This document shows, one piece after another, positions 27,829-37,777 of a stretch of DNA of 64,000 bases. Position numbers and translations under genes: made by a program. The notes below the pieces were generated by a model. The model made no database searches. It was not told where the DNA came from and saw only the letters and a program-made list of their open reading frames with translations. The stretch spans positions 124,001 to 188,000 of the forward strand of contig NZ_BMZA01000003.1 in NCBI RefSeq assembly GCF_014652555.1, in the 5' to 3' direction. Source of the DNA: Novosphingobium colocasiae (lineage in GTDB: Bacteria; Pseudomonadota; Alphaproteobacteria; Sphingomonadales; Sphingomonadaceae). Numbering within the stretch: the first letter of the stretch is position 1; each line of letters starts with the position of its first letter.

Positions 27829-30309
27829 TCAATCGCCCTCGGCAGGTTCCGCCGGATCGAGCCGCATCGCCTGCGCGGCCAGCGATTCCGCTTCCTCCAG
27901 CAGGTCGTCGTCCGCCGCGCCTGACGGCAGGCTTTCGCGGCCGATCATCGATAGCGCAGGAACCGCCAGCGGGCTGATCCGATCAAGCAGGACATGGTCC
28001 ACTTCTCGTGCCGCCCGGTCCAGCACGTCGGCGACGCGAGCGACATCGGTCAGCCGGGATCGGGCGTCGGCCCAGGCCGCTTCGATCAGAACGTGATCCG
28101 GTTCGTACTTGCGCAGCACATCGAAGATGAGGTCGGTCGAAAAGGTTACCTGCCGCCCGGACTTGCGCCCGGACCGCCCTTGGCCGGGCTGCTGGCGTTC
28201 CACCAGCCCGGATATCACCGCCACTTCGCGAAACGCGCGGCGCAGCAGATAGCTTTGCTGCACCCAATCGACGAATTCGTGCGCCAGAATGTCGGGTGAA
28301 AGAAGGGCGGCAGGATCGTCCACCGGGCGCAGTCCCCAGACCACCAGCGTATAGTCGGTCGCAACGAAGCCCAGCGGCCCCAGCCCGCGATCCTCCATCC
28401 GCCGGGTCACCAGCATGCCGAGCGACTGGTTCGCGTTCCACCCCTCGAACGTATAGAACGCGGTATAGGCCAGCCCCCGGTGCGGGAAGCTTTCGACCAG
28501 CAGCCGTCCCGGCGCAGGCAGGTGCGACCGCCAGGCCTGCACTTCCAGCCATTCGCGCACGTCGTCGGGGAACCGCGCCCAGCCCGCAGGGTCGGCCAGC
28601 ATGGCACGGACGCGGTCGGCAAGGTGGGTGGAGATCGGCATGCGCTGGCCCATGTAGCTGGGAATGGTCGCCGAACTGCGCGCGGCGCGAACCACCAGCT
28701 CCAGATCGCGCAATGCTTCCACCTCAAGGTCCATCCCGGCAAACCGGAAGGTATCGCCCGGCTTCAGGCTGGCGCCGAAGTTCTCCTCCACCTTGCCGAG
28801 CGAGCGGCCGTTGCGGAAGCGCACGTCGAGCATCTCGGCATCGACGATGATCCCGGCGTTGATGCGGTGACGGGCGGCAAATTCCGGGTGGGCCAGCCGC
28901 CATGTCCCGTCCCGCTCGCGCACGATCCGGCGAAACCGGTCGTAGGACCGCAGCGCATATCCGCCCGTCGCCACGAAATCGAGAACCCGGGCGAGGACCG
29001 CGCCGTCCACCCAGGCATAGGCCTGCGACGATCGCAGTTCGCCCAGCAGTTCGTCCTCGCGGAACGGCCCGGCGCAAGCCGTTGCCATGACATGCTGCGC
29101 CAGCACGTCGAGCCCGCCGGGGCGAAACGGATCGCCGTCCCGCTGGCCCTGGTGGACGGCTTCGCGCGCGGCGAAGGCTTCGAGGAACTCGAAGCGGTTG
29201 CCCGGCACCAGCAGCGCCTTGCTCGGCTGATCCAGCCGGTGGTTGGCGCGCCCGATCCTTTGCAGCAGCCGTGATGATCCCTTGGGTGCACCCATCTGCA
29301 CCACCAGGTCGATATCGCCCCAGTCCACCCCCAGATCGAGGCTGGCGGTGCAGACCAGCGAGCGCAGTTCGCCCCGCGCCATCGCTCCTTCCACCTTGCG
29401 CCGCGCTTCCTTGGCGAGCGAGCCGTGGTGTATGCCGATCGGCAGGTTGCCCTCGTTCGCATCCCACAGACACTGGAAGATGTACTCGGCCAGGAACCGG
29501 GTGTTGGTGAAGATCAGGGTGGTGCGATGCGCTGCGATCTGGGCGATGAGCTGCGGGATCGCCCAGGTGGCGGCGTGGCCGCTCCACGGCACCCGTTCCT
29601 CGTCCGGCAGCAGGATTTCCACATCGGGCGGCGCGCCCGGCTCGCCCTCCACCAGGGCAACGCTGTCGATATCGCCCCACGGAGCCAGCCAGCCGCGATA
29701 GCTGTCGGGATCGGCCAGCGTGGCCGACAGCGCCACCCGCCGCAGTCCGGGAGACAGCGCCTGCAACCGGGTGAGCGCCAATGCCAGCAGATCACCGCGC
29801 TTCCCCGTGGCAAAGGCATGGACTTCATCGATCACCACCCGTTGCAACCCGGCGAACATCGCCGGTGCCTCCGGGTAGCTCAGCAGCAGCGAGAGCGATT
29901 CGGGGGTAGTTAGCAGGATGTGCGGCGGCTTGGCCCGCTGCCGCGCCTTGCGATCGCTCGGCGTATCGCCGCTGCGGCTCTCGATGCGGATCGGCAGCCC
30001 CATGTCCTCGACCGGGGTCAGCAGATTGCGCTGGACGTCATGCGCCAGCGCCTTGAGCGGGGAGACATAGAGGGTGTGCAGGCCATCGGGCACCGGTGTT
30101 TGGACGGTGCGCGAAGGGCAGAACGCCGCCAGCGTCGGCAGGAACCCGCCCAGTGTTTTGCCCGCCCCGGTATCGGCCACCAGCAGGGCGTGCAGGCCGG
30201 CATCGTCCGCCGCCAGCATCTCGCTCTGGTGGTGACGCACCCGCCAGCCCCGGCCAGTGAACCAGTCTGTGATCTCCGGCGGAAGAGAGGGCGGGGTGCG
30301 CGAAACCAT
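27829..30309 (-). CDS. Lhr-type ligase-associated DEXH helicase
   Basis: Superfamily 2 DNA helicase of 826 aa. ATPase motifs: Walker A VADTGAGKTLGG, DEVH in VVIDEVHAFATGKRGD, LSATL motif III, and RIGRANHRLD as motif VI. The family (ligase-associated DNA damage response DEXH helicase) usually sits with an ATP-dependent DNA ligase and a metallo-beta-lactamase-like exonuclease for DNA repair; neither is in the window here. The ATG at 30309 gives the conserved N-terminus MVSRTPPSLPPEI; the 34-residue upstream extension is not conserved. Lies 115 bases after the phosphomutase gene on the same strand. Confidence 0.92.
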   Translation of the reverse strand: MVSRTPPSLPPEITDWFTGRGWRVRHHQSEMLAADDAGLHALLVADTGAGKTLGGFLPTLAAFCPSRTVQTPVPDGLHTLYVSPLKALAHDVQRNLLTPVEDMGLPIRIESRSGDTPSDRKARQRAKPPHILLTTPESLSLLLSYPEAPAMFAGLQRVVIDEVHAFATGKRGDLLALALTRLQALSPGLRRVALSATLADPDSYRGWLAPWGDIDSVALVEGEPGAPPDVEILLPDEERVPWSGHAATWAIPQLIAQIAAHRTTLIFTNTRFLAEYIFQCLWDANEGNLPIGIHHGSLAKEARRKVEGAMARGELRSLVCTASLDLGVDWGDIDLVVQMGAPKGSSRLLQRIGRANHRLDQPSKALLVPGNRFEFLEAFAAREAVHQGQRDGDPFRPGGLDVLAQHVMATACAGPFREDELLGELRSSQAYAWVDGAVLARVLDFVATGGYALRSYDRFRRIVRERDGTWRLAHPEFAARHRINAGIIVDAEMLDVRFRNGRSLGKVEENFGASLKPGDTFRFAGMDLEVEALRDLELVVRAARSSATIPSYMGQRMPISTHLADRVRAMLADPAGWARFPDDVREWLEVQAWRSHLPAPGRLLVESFPHRGLAYTAFYTFEGWNANQSLGMLVTRRMEDRGLGPLGFVATDYTLVVWGLRPVDDPAALLSPDILAHEFVDWVQQSYLLRRAFREVAVISGLVERQQPGQGRSGRKSGRQVTFSTDLIFDVLRKYEPDHVLIEAAWADARSRLTDVARVADVLDRAAREVDHVLLDRISPLAVPALSMIGRESLPSGAADDDLLEEAESLAAQAMRLDPAEPAEGD

Positions 30310-30424
30310 TGCTCGCAACGTGGCCCTGCCGCCGGGTTGCGGCAAGGGCGGCGTGAACTTGCCCGTCGAACTACACCCGCTCTGACGAACGTCCGCGACG
30401 ATGCATCGCACCAGGACTGCAGCG

Positions 30425-31816
30425 TTATGACCCGCGCTGCAGGCGGGATAGGGCGAGTTGCCGGTCGATCTCTGCCAGCAAGCGTTCCAGCCCTGCGGCA
30501 GTGTCGCTTTCGGCGCGGGCGGTGAGCAGATCCTGCGTGTTGGATGCCCGCAGCAGCCACCATCCGTCTGCAGTGGTTACCCGCACGCCGTCGATGTCGA
30601 TTATCCGGGCCCCGCTGGCCATCAGCCGCTGCTTCACCTCGTCGATCGCCGCGAACTTGCGTGCTTCATCCACCTGGAAGCGCAGCTCCGGCGTGTTGAA
30701 CATCTCCGGCATCGCCGCGCGCAGCTCGGTGACCGACCGCCCCAGCCGCGCGGCCGCAGCGATCAGGCGGACGGCGGCGTAAAGACCGTCATCGAACCCG
30801 TAGTAATCGTCCGCGAAGAATATGTGGCCGCTCATCTCGCCCGCCAGCGGGGCCCCGGTTTCCTTCATCCGCGCCTTGATGAGCGAATGGCCGGTCTTCC
30901 ACATCAGCGGGGTGCCGCCGTGCCGGGCAATGCTGTCGAACAGCGCGCCGGATGCTTTGACGTCGGCGATGACCGTCGCGCCGGACAACCTGCGTAGCAG
31001 GTCTTCGGCGTAGATCATCAGCAACTGATCGCCCCAGATCACCCTGCCCAGGCCGTCCACCGCACCGATGCGATCGGCATCGCCATCGAACGCCACGCCG
31101 AAATCGAGGTGTTCGCGCGCGACCAGTGCCTTCAGGTCCGCAAGGTTTTTCTCCTCGGTCGGATCGGGATGGTGGTTCGGGAACGTGCCGTCCACTTGCG
31201 TGAACAGCAGGTGGTGCTCCCCGGGCAGGCGCGCCGCCAGCCGTTCGAGTGCGGGCCCCGCAGCGCCGTTGCCGGCGTCCCAGCCGATCCGCAATCCTGC
31301 GAGCGCTTCGGGTGCGATGCCGTGCAGACCCGCCAGGATGCGATCCACATAGGCTTCCAGAACTTCGCGCCGTTCGTTCGACCCCGAGCCCTGTTCCCAG
31401 TCTCCCGCAGCGGCCATTGCCCCCAGCGCGGCGATCTGAGGGCCGAAAAACGGCCGACCCATCAGCACCAGCTTGAAGCCGTTGTGATCGGCAGGGTTGT
31501 GGCTGCCGGTGATCTGGATACCGCCCTGGACATCGGCCGCGGTCGCTTCGGCGTAATAGAGCATGGGCGTTGGCCCCATGCCGATCCGCACCACATCCAC
31601 CCCGCTTGCGTTCAGCCCTGCGATCAACGCCGCTTCCAGCAGTGGCGAACTGACCCGACCGTCATAGCCTACCGCCACCTTGCGCCCGCCGGCGCGGCGC
31701 AGCACGGCGGCGAAGCTGCGGCCGATGGCGTGGGCATCATCCGGGCCGAGCGTTTCGCCGACGATCCCGCGAATGTCGTATTCGCGCAGGACGCTGGGAT
31801 GGAAGCGGTGGCTCAT
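30425..31816 (-). CDS. Phosphomannomutase/phosphoglucomutase
   Basis: Alpha-D-phosphohexomutase of 463 aa converting sugar 6-phosphates to 1-phosphates for polysaccharide and nucleotide-sugar synthesis. Catalytic phosphoserine in QITGSHNP, metal loop FDGDADRIG, sugar-specificity loop GEMSGHIFF and phosphate-binding C-terminal domain ([15 protein letters not shown]). Sequence resembles the ManB/AlgC/PgmG group, known for dual mannose/glucose activity in sphingomonads. It overlaps the J-domain gene by four bases (ATGA). Confidence 0.93.
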   Translation of the reverse strand: MSHRFHPSVLREYDIRGIVGETLGPDDAHAIGRSFAAVLRRAGGRKVAVGYDGRVSSPLLEAALIAGLNASGVDVVRIGMGPTPMLYYAEATAADVQGGIQITGSHNPADHNGFKLVLMGRPFFGPQIAALGAMAAAGDWEQGSGSNERREVLEAYVDRILAGLHGIAPEALAGLRIGWDAGNGAAGPALERLAARLPGEHHLLFTQVDGTFPNHHPDPTEEKNLADLKALVAREHLDFGVAFDGDADRIGAVDGLGRVIWGDQLLMIYAEDLLRRLSGATVIADVKASGALFDSIARHGGTPLMWKTGHSLIKARMKETGAPLAGEMSGHIFFADDYYGFDDGLYAAVRLIAAAARLGRSVTELRAAMPEMFNTPELRFQVDEARKFAAIDEVKQRLMASGARIIDIDGVRVTTADGWWLLRASNTQDLLTARAESDTAAGLERLLAEIDRQLALSRLQRGS

Positions 31817-32106
31817 CCGTCCGGTTGCGGGCGGTCGTCCAGCTCCGCCAGGATAAGGTCGCGGGCGGCGTTCACTTCATGGACCTGTTCGCTGCTGCCG
31901 CCCCGGTCCGGGTGAACGGCGGCAAGCGCCTGGCGATGCGCTTCGACCACTTCGCGGCGGCTGGCGGCCGGGGCGATGCCAAGGCGGGCCCGCGCCTGCG
32001 CCAGGTCCCGGCCGTGGGACAGCCGCCGGGCCGATTGCCAAGGCCACCGCGCGTTGATCAGCCGGTAGAGGATGCACAACAGGACGATGAGCCAGACGAG
32101 CTTCAT
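31813..32106 (-). CDS. Membrane-anchored J-domain protein
   Basis: 97 aa. One N-terminal transmembrane helix ([17 protein letters not shown]) is followed by a short J domain with the HPD tripeptide in [15 protein letters not shown], which stimulates Hsp70 (DnaK) ATPase. The layout is like the mitochondrial Pam18/Tim14 and its alphaproteobacterial relatives. It is nested between mipZ and the phosphomutase with 4-base stop/start overlaps at both ends, so all three are translationally coupled. Confidence 0.85.
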   Translation of the reverse strand: MKLVWLIVLLCILYRLINARWPWQSARRLSHGRDLAQARARLGIAPAASRREVVEAHRQALAAVHPDRGGSSEQVHEVNAARDLILAELDDRPQPDG

Positions 32107-32924
32107 GCGCTGGCGACAGCCTCCGCCGCATCGAACGAGTGGAGCTGGCGGTTCGGCATCGGCAGCTTGAGCCCGCTGACCAGCGAGCGCAGTTCCTGCC
32201 GCGCCACCAGATGGCTGGTGCCCAGTTCGCCCAGATGGCCCTTGTCCAGCAGGGTCAGCCCCGATGGAAACAGCTCACGGAAGATGACGCGTTCGGACAG
32301 GCCGCTGGCGATGCGGAAGCCGACCCGGCGCGACAGTTCGGTCAGTGCGCCTTCAAGGCGGCGCATGTTGCGCGCCTCGACGTGCTGGACGCGGTTGCGC
32401 ACCACTACCCAGTCCATCTCGCGCCGCCCTTCGGCCAGCGTCTTCTGGCTGCGCTTCTTGCGCGCGTCCCAGATCAGTTCGGCATAGAACGACAGCTTGC
32501 GCACCCGGAACGTCTCGCTCTCCACCTGCCCGATCAGGTCGAAATCGACGAAGCTGTCATTGATCGGGGTGACGAGGGTATCGGCCGATGCGGCGACGTG
32601 GCGGGCCAGCTTGTCATCGCGGCCGGGGGTGTCGAAGATCAGGAAATCGTACCCGTCCGAAATCGCCTCGGCCAGGTCGTCGAGTTCGGCGGTATCATCG
32701 CCGTCGTAGACCGCGAAGCGGGTGCCGGGCAGGGCGATCTCGCGGCGCTGCTCGGTTTCCACGCGGTTTTCCATGTAGCGGAAGAACGTGCGCTGGCGCG
32801 GATCGAGATCGATCGCGGCGACGTTCGCCCCCTGATAGGCAAGGGCGATGGCAACGTGAACGGCGGTGGTGGACTTGCCGGTGCCGCCCTTTTCGTTAGC
32901 GAAGACGATGCGATGGGCTGTCAC
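32103..32924 (-). CDS. mipZ: MipZ-type ParA-like ATPase (division-site positioning)
   Basis: Deviant Walker ATPase of 273 aa. GTG start at 32924 gives MTAHRIVFANEKGGTGKST (P-loop with the signature lysine KGGTGKS). Further marks: AIDLDPRQRTFFRYMENR (switch region unique to MipZ, Caulobacter has DLDLRQRTSARFFENR), DFLIFDTPGRDD, and VVVRNRVQH. MipZ forms gradients from the poles through ParB and blocks FtsZ, so this protein likely places the division site. Longer upstream frame lacks homology and overlaps panC. Confidence 0.92.
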   Translation of the reverse strand: MTAHRIVFANEKGGTGKSTTAVHVAIALAYQGANVAAIDLDPRQRTFFRYMENRVETEQRREIALPGTRFAVYDGDDTAELDDLAEAISDGYDFLIFDTPGRDDKLARHVAASADTLVTPINDSFVDFDLIGQVESETFRVRKLSFYAELIWDARKKRSQKTLAEGRREMDWVVVRNRVQHVEARNMRRLEGALTELSRRVGFRIASGLSERVIFRELFPSGLTLLDKGHLGELGTSHLVARQELRSLVSGLKLPMPNRQLHSFDAAEAVASA

Positions 32925-33038
32925 GGGTTTTCTGGTGCCTTCTTCGGCTGGAATTGTCCATTGCCCGGCGGGGCACCTCGCGGCTAGGGCGATGGGCATC
33001 TGCCGGTCAATCCCATCATATCGGAGCAGTCCCGAGCA

Positions 33039-33899
33039 ATGCAAATCGTCCACAGCCTTGATCCACTGCGCAGTGCGGTTAACGCGCTGCGGCAAGCCGG
33101 CCCGCTCGCGCTGGTGCCGACCATGGGCGCGCTCCATGAAGGCCATCTGACACTGGTTCGCGAGGCGCGGCGGCATGCCCGGTCGGTGGCGGTATCGATC
33201 TTCGTCAACCCGCGCCAGTTCGGCGCGGGAGAGGACCTTGATGCCTATCCTCGCCAGCTTGAACGCGATTGCGCGCTGCTCGCGGGCGAGGGGGTCGAAC
33301 TGGTCTGGGCCCCCACCGCAGAGGCGATGTATCCGCAAGGCTACGCCACGAACATCTCCGTTTCCGGCGTCAGCGAAGGGCTGTGTGGCGGCAGCCGGCC
33401 GGGACATTTCGACGGGGTGGCCACTGTCGTGTGCAAGCTGTTCAACCAGGTCCGGCCGGATGTCGCGCTGTTCGGCGAAAAGGACTGGCAGCAACTTGCC
33501 GTGATCCGCCGCATGGCCCGCGATCTTGATCTGACATTGCCGCATGTCGATGCCATCATCGGCGTCCAGACCGCGCGCGAGGAGGATGGCCTCGCCCGCT
33601 CGTCGCGCAATGCCTACCTGACGCCGGAACAGCGCGGCCAGGCTGCCAGCCTGCCTGCGGCGATGCGCAAGGCGATCACCGCGATCGAAGGCGGCGGCGC
33701 GGTGGACGCCGCGCTTGCGACGCTTGCCGACGACCTGCTCGCCGGCGGCTTCGCCTCGGTGGACTATGCGGAACTGCGTGACGCACAGGCGCTGGCAAAG
33801 CTGGACAGCGCGATTGATCGCCCGATGCGCCTGCTAGTGGCGGCGCGGATCGGCAAGGCGCGGCTGATCGATAACATGGCAGTCGTCACACGCACCTAA
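33039..33899 (+). CDS. panC: Pantothenate synthetase
   Basis: Condenses pantoate and beta-alanine in an ATP-dependent step of coenzyme A synthesis. 286 aa. HIGH-type motif in TMGALHEGHLTLV, the KMSKS-like region EDGLARSSRNAYLTPEQR, plus FVNPRQFGAGEDLDAYPR and LFGEKDWQQLAVIRRM. It is divergent from mipZ, with about 115 bases between, and has no panB neighbour in the window. Confidence 0.96.
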   Translation: MQIVHSLDPLRSAVNALRQAGPLALVPTMGALHEGHLTLVREARRHARSVAVSIFVNPRQFGAGEDLDAYPRQLERDCALLAGEGVELVWAPTAEAMYPQGYATNISVSGVSEGLCGGSRPGHFDGVATVVCKLFNQVRPDVALFGEKDWQQLAVIRRMARDLDLTLPHVDAIIGVQTAREEDGLARSSRNAYLTPEQRGQAASLPAAMRKAITAIEGGGAVDAALATLADDLLAGGFASVDYAELRDAQALAKLDSAIDRPMRLLVAARIGKARLIDNMAVVTRT

Positions 33900-33967
33900 G
33901 CCGTGAATTCATAAAAGGTGCCGGTGCCTCAGCCATAAGTGAGACCTGCTACAGCGAAGGGAGGCCG

Positions 33968-34291
33968 ATGATCGAAACACCATTTGTGGAACGCCGGTTC
34001 GAGCTTGATGGCGGCGAGTTGCTTGTCCGCTTTTTCTCGCCATTCAGGGCACCCGGAGGCGAGTTTCAGTGCCATTATAGCATTGGCTGGCCAGAACGGG
34101 ATGTCCGTCGGCGTGTGTGCGGTCTGGATGGTCTCCAAGCACTCATGCTGGCCATGCGGCTGGTCCATTCCGAACTTGTCGAAAGCGATGCTTATAAAGC
34201 CGGCCGCCTAACTTGGTGCGATCAGACCGATCTCGACCTTCCGCCCATTTGGGGCGTCGGGCCGCTTTACGATCCGCCTCCGCAGCCATAG
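33968..34291 (+). CDS. Small uncharacterised protein (DUF6968-like)
   Basis: 107 aa, ATG preceded by GGGAGGCCG. Sequence features include FELDGGELLVRFFSPF, FQCHYSIGWPERD and GLDGLQALMLAMRLVHSEL, the pattern I associate with a family of small sphingomonad proteins called DUF6968; the assignment is from memory of that pattern. No signal peptide or membrane segment. No function known. Confidence 0.65.
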   Translation: MIETPFVERRFELDGGELLVRFFSPFRAPGGEFQCHYSIGWPERDVRRRVCGLDGLQALMLAMRLVHSELVESDAYKAGRLTWCDQTDLDLPPIWGVGPLYDPPPQP

Positions 34292-34461
34292 CCTTATCAC
34301 CCTGTCCAACCAGCGGCGCGCGCCACTCGCGTGGCAATTCTCACAGCATTCGTCATTTGCTATGCGGCAAGAGCGATGCATAGAGCATGGCCACAAGCGC
34401 TTTGCGCCAAGTTGCGAATCACGCGCGACTTGTCAGGGCATGAAACGAAGGGGGTTGGGCG
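34292..34461. other. Intergenic leader before the CsgG-like gene
   Basis: 170 bases, somewhat less GC-rich than the surroundings, probably holding the promoter of the next gene. The final bases AGGGGGTTGGGCG form its ribosome site. No clear -35/-10 pair seen. Confidence 0.35.
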
Positions 34462-35232
34462 ATGAAGAAACTGGTTTTGGGACTTGGCACGATTACTGCC
34501 GTTCTGGCCGCACCGGCGGCCATGGCCGAAAGCAAGTCCTCGGCGCGTCAGCAGCAGGACAAGCGGACGCAGGATATCCCGGTCTGTTCCAAGAACCTGG
34601 GCACCGTCGCCATCGTCGAGCCGGACACCCAGTGGTGGCGCGAACTGAGCCTGGGCAGCCCAGAGGCCATCCTGCGCGTGTTCGTCCAGAAGTCGGGCTG
34701 CTTCACCCTCGTCAACCGCGGTCGGTCGCTGCAGAACAGCGCGATGGAGCGCGCGCTCGCCGATCAGGGCGAACTGCAGGGCGGTTCCAACATCGGCAAG
34801 GGCCAGATCAAGGCGGCGGATTACTTCCTCCAGCCCGATATCGTCTCGACCAACAAGAATTCGGGCGGCACCAACATCGGCGGCGTGCTGGGCGGCTTTG
34901 GCGGCATGTTCGGGCGCGGGCTGGGTGCCATTGCCGGCGGCCTGTCGATCAAGAAGGGTGAAGCCAACGTCACCCTGTCGATCGTGAACTCGCGCACTAC
35001 CGTGGAAGAAGCGCTGACAGAAGGGTATGCCCGCAAGTCCGATGTCAGCTTCGGCGGCGGCGGGGGCGGCTTCTTTGGCGGTACCTTCGGTGCGGCCGGC
35101 GGTGGCGGTTACCAGAACACCGAGATCGGCCAGGTCATCGTGCTCGCCTACCTTGATGCCTACACCAAGCTTGTGAGCCAGTTGGGCGGGTTGCCGGCGA
35201 ACGCTTCGGCGGCCGCGCCGGTGGCGAAGTAG
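34462..35232 (+). CDS. CsgG/HfaB-like curli-assembly family protein
   Basis: 256 aa with an N-terminal signal peptide (MKKLVLGLGTITAVLAAPAAMA, cleavage before ESKSS); no lipobox. The core follows the CsgG/penicillin-binding-activator-like fold: LGTVAIVEPDTQWWRE, SPEAILRVFVQKSGCFTLVNRG (the AVxxxLxxxGRFxVVdR type motif), then YFLQPDIVSTN and a Gly-rich loop. The last third is again Gly-rich (GGGGGGFFGGTFG) and ends with an amphipathic helix AYLDAYTKLVSQLGG, as in family members. Likely periplasmic or outer-membrane associated. Confidence 0.8.
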   Translation: MKKLVLGLGTITAVLAAPAAMAESKSSARQQQDKRTQDIPVCSKNLGTVAIVEPDTQWWRELSLGSPEAILRVFVQKSGCFTLVNRGRSLQNSAMERALADQGELQGGSNIGKGQIKAADYFLQPDIVSTNKNSGGTNIGGVLGGFGGMFGRGLGAIAGGLSIKKGEANVTLSIVNSRTTVEEALTEGYARKSDVSFGGGGGGFFGGTFGAAGGGGYQNTEIGQVIVLAYLDAYTKLVSQLGGLPANASAAAPVAK

Positions 35233-35738
35233 CGCTGCATGGGGGCAGGCTAACAGGCTTTGTAAGGCGATTTACGCAATGTAATCGGGTAGCTGATGAG
35301 AATGGAGCTCGATCCATGAGCTCGCGAGTCTTCAGCAATGTCCTGCCGGGTGCATGGCAATGATCCTGCATCCCGGCAAAGATACCCGATCGCATGCGGT
35401 GGCCTGTTTGGGCCACCAGAGAATTTCGGGGTGCCGGACGTCTTGTCCCAGTCCCCAAACGCGTGAGGCGTCCGGAACCCCCCGCCGGGTGGCGGATAGG
35501 TCGTTCCCCTTCCCGGGAACGGGGTGCGTGGCAAGACGCATCCTTGCGGCAAACCGCAGGACTATCGCCGCCGGCACCCTGCCACCGATGCGTCCGGGCC
35601 CGTGCCCGGCGCATCGTGGCGGGGATTCCTTCGATCTTGGCCGCAGGGCACGGTGGGGTACGTGGGCAGGAATACCGTGCTGGGGGCAAAGAACTTGGGT
35701 TCACTATCGAAGCTGCCGGCGGATCGGATCGGCGCGTC
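35233..35738. other. 506-base gap upstream of the two-component system
   Basis: No supported gene. The first half follows the CsgG-like gene; the second should hold the promoter of the response-regulator operon. Reading frames in both directions lack protein-like composition and starts with ribosome sites. No terminator with a U-run is evident. Confidence 0.4.
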
Positions 35739-36425
35739 ATGAGCGGTCTCAACATCCTCTACATTGAGGACGACGCCCGCGCGGCCGCCAGCGTCAGCGA
35801 TCTGGCGGGCCAGTCCGGCGACCGGCTGACCTGGGAGGCGACCGGCAGCGCCGGGCTGATGCGCGCCGGCGCGCAAAGCTTCGATGTCATCATCCTCGAT
35901 CGCATGCTGCCCGATCTGGACGGCATCACGATCCTGTCGCGGTTGCGCGAAAGCGGCGTCGGCACGCCGGTGCTGATGCTGTCGGCCCTGGGCCGCACCA
36001 GCGACCGTGCCGAGGGGCTCGATGCCGGGGCAGACGATTACTTGGCCAAGCCCTTCGAGGCCGAGGAACTGCTGGCCCGCCTGCGCGCGTTGCACCGCCG
36101 GGCTTCGGGGCGCGGCCACTCGGCCGTCATCCTTTACGGCGCGTTCGAATGCCACGTGAAGGCGCGCACAGCTTTTCGCGAAAATCGCCATCTCGCGCTC
36201 AGCCCCAAGGAATTCGAGCTGTTCCGCTACTTCATGGAGAACGCGGGCGACGTCATCACGCGCGAAATGCTGCTGCGCGATGTGTGGAAAATGAACTTTG
36301 ATCCCCAGACCAACGTGGTGGACGTCAACATCGGCCGTCTGCGCCGCAAGCTGGAAGAAGGCTTCGACCGTCCGGCGCTGGAGACGATCTGGGGTTCCGG
36401 CTACCGGTTGCTGGACGGCAGTTGA
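35739..36425 (+). CDS. OmpR/PhoB family response regulator
   Basis: 228 aa DNA-binding regulator. Receiver domain: acidic pair in YIEDDARA, phospho-acceptor Asp in VIILDRMLPDLDG, Thr/Ser region MLSALGR and Lys in LAKPFEAEELLARL. The C-terminal winged helix of the trans_reg_C type ends with VDVNIGRLRRKLEE and TIWGSGYRLL. The ATG at 35739 starts exactly at the receiver fold; the longer frame before it is not homologous. It overlaps the histidine kinase gene by four bases. Confidence 0.94.
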   Translation: MSGLNILYIEDDARAAASVSDLAGQSGDRLTWEATGSAGLMRAGAQSFDVIILDRMLPDLDGITILSRLRESGVGTPVLMLSALGRTSDRAEGLDAGADDYLAKPFEAEELLARLRALHRRASGRGHSAVILYGAFECHVKARTAFRENRHLALSPKEFELFRYFMENAGDVITREMLLRDVWKMNFDPQTNVVDVNIGRLRRKLEEGFDRPALETIWGSGYRLLDGS

Positions 36426-37777
36426 GCCGACTCTTCGCCTTACGTCATTCGATTTTTGCCCGGATCGTCCTGTGGGCGATCGTGACCGCTGCCGTCATCA
36501 CGTCGGGCCTGTGGTATCTGACCGATCGCACCATCCGCAATGCCGATCGGGCGGCGGTAATGCGCGCGGTCGATGTCGATCTGGCGGGGATGGTCGATAT
36601 CTTCGCCAGCGGGGGGCTGTCCGAATTGTCGCGGCGCGTCAACGACCGGCTGGCGCTCCAGCCGCGCGAGCGCGATCCCACGCACTACATGGTGGCGGAC
36701 GGGGCCGGGCGGCGCATCGCCGGCGATATCCGCAAGTGGCCGGGGTTGCAGGCGGCGATGTCGCAGGATGGCGAGATCGCGATCGATGGCCGGCGGCGCG
36801 CCTACGCTCGCGCCACCCAGCTTGGCCCGAACCTGCGGCTGCTGGTGGCGCACGAAACCCGCGATCAGGAATGGCTGTTGCGGCAGGTCGGGCTGGCGTT
36901 CCTGATCGGCGGGATGCTGGCGGTGGTGTTCGTGGCGCTGGGCGGCTGGCTTGCCGCACACCGGCTGGCCGGGCGGATCGAGCGGATCAATGCGACCTTC
37001 CGCCGCCCTAACGATATTGCGCTGGAGGAACTGGGCCGCCGCGCCGAAGGCAAGGACGAGATCCACGAACTGATGAGCCATTCGCGCAATGCGCTGGCCC
37101 GGCTGGACCGGCTGGCTGCCGCGAACCGTGAGACGACCGATCACGTCGCGCATGAATTGCGCACCCCGCTCATGCATCTCGACAACCGCCTGCTGCGCGC
37201 GCTTTCGGCCTCGCCCGATGCGCAGACATCGGCGCACCTGGGCGAGGCGCGGGTGGAAATCCGCGCAATCATCCGGATGCTCGAATCGCTGCTCGATATC
37301 GCCGCCAGCGAGACCCGGCGGGGCGATCGCCATGGCCTGGTGCCGATCGATCTGAGCGCGCTGGCGACCCGGCTGGGCGAACTCTACGCCGATAGCGCTG
37401 AGGAATCGGGCCATCACCTGCGCCTTCAGGTCGAACCCCGGGTGACCATGCAGGGTGAGGAGATGCTCATCACCCGGCTTATCACCAACCTGCTCGACAA
37501 TGCGTTCAAGTACGTGCCGCAGGACGGCACTGTCTGGCTCAAGGTCTCGCGCGGGCCGGTCATCACCGTCAGTGACGACGGGCCCGGCATCCCCCCGGCG
37601 GAACGCGAAACCGTGTTTGAAAAGTTCCGGCGCGGCAGCGGATCGCTGTCCGAAGGCGGGGTGGGGCTGGGCCTGGCCCTATGCCGCGCCATCGCCGCGC
37701 GCCATCATCTGCAGATCAAGATCGAGCCGAGCCAAATTGGTGCTTGCTTCATCGTCTCGCCAGAGGAAATATTATGA
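36422..37777 (+). CDS. Membrane sensor histidine kinase
   Basis: 451 aa from a TTG start that overlaps the stop of the response regulator (TTGA). Topology: membrane helix at about 13-33, periplasmic sensor domain to about 155, second helix about 160-180 (LAFLIGGMLAVVFVALGGWL), HAMP linker, HisKA with the phospho-His in HVAHELRTPLMHL, and HATPase with N box LITNLLDNAFKYV, VSDDGPGIP and GVGLGLALCRAI. The signal sensed is unknown. Co-expressed with the preceding regulator and the next exported protein (ATGA overlap). Confidence 0.94.
   Translation: MSRLFALRHSIFARIVLWAIVTAAVITSGLWYLTDRTIRNADRAAVMRAVDVDLAGMVDIFASGGLSELSRRVNDRLALQPRERDPTHYMVADGAGRRIAGDIRKWPGLQAAMSQDGEIAIDGRRRAYARATQLGPNLRLLVAHETRDQEWLLRQVGLAFLIGGMLAVVFVALGGWLAAHRLAGRIERINATFRRPNDIALEELGRRAEGKDEIHELMSHSRNALARLDRLAAANRETTDHVAHELRTPLMHLDNRLLRALSASPDAQTSAHLGEARVEIRAIIRMLESLLDIAASETRRGDRHGLVPIDLSALATRLGELYADSAEESGHHLRLQVEPRVTMQGEEMLITRLITNLLDNAFKYVPQDGTVWLKVSRGPVITVSDDGPGIPPAERETVFEKFRRGSGSLSEGGVGLGLALCRAIAARHHLQIKIEPSQIGACFIVSPEEIL

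Noticed and set aside
28407..29680. Other frames opposite and beside the Lhr-type helicase
   Set aside because: Out-of-frame and antisense shadows of the helicase, whose own motifs run continuously from Walker A to motif VI.
35250..35552. A 100-codon minus-strand frame in the gap before the response regulator
   Set aside because: Composition (PPPGGGFRTPHAFG) is odd, there is no ribosome site and no homology that I can name; kept as non-coding.
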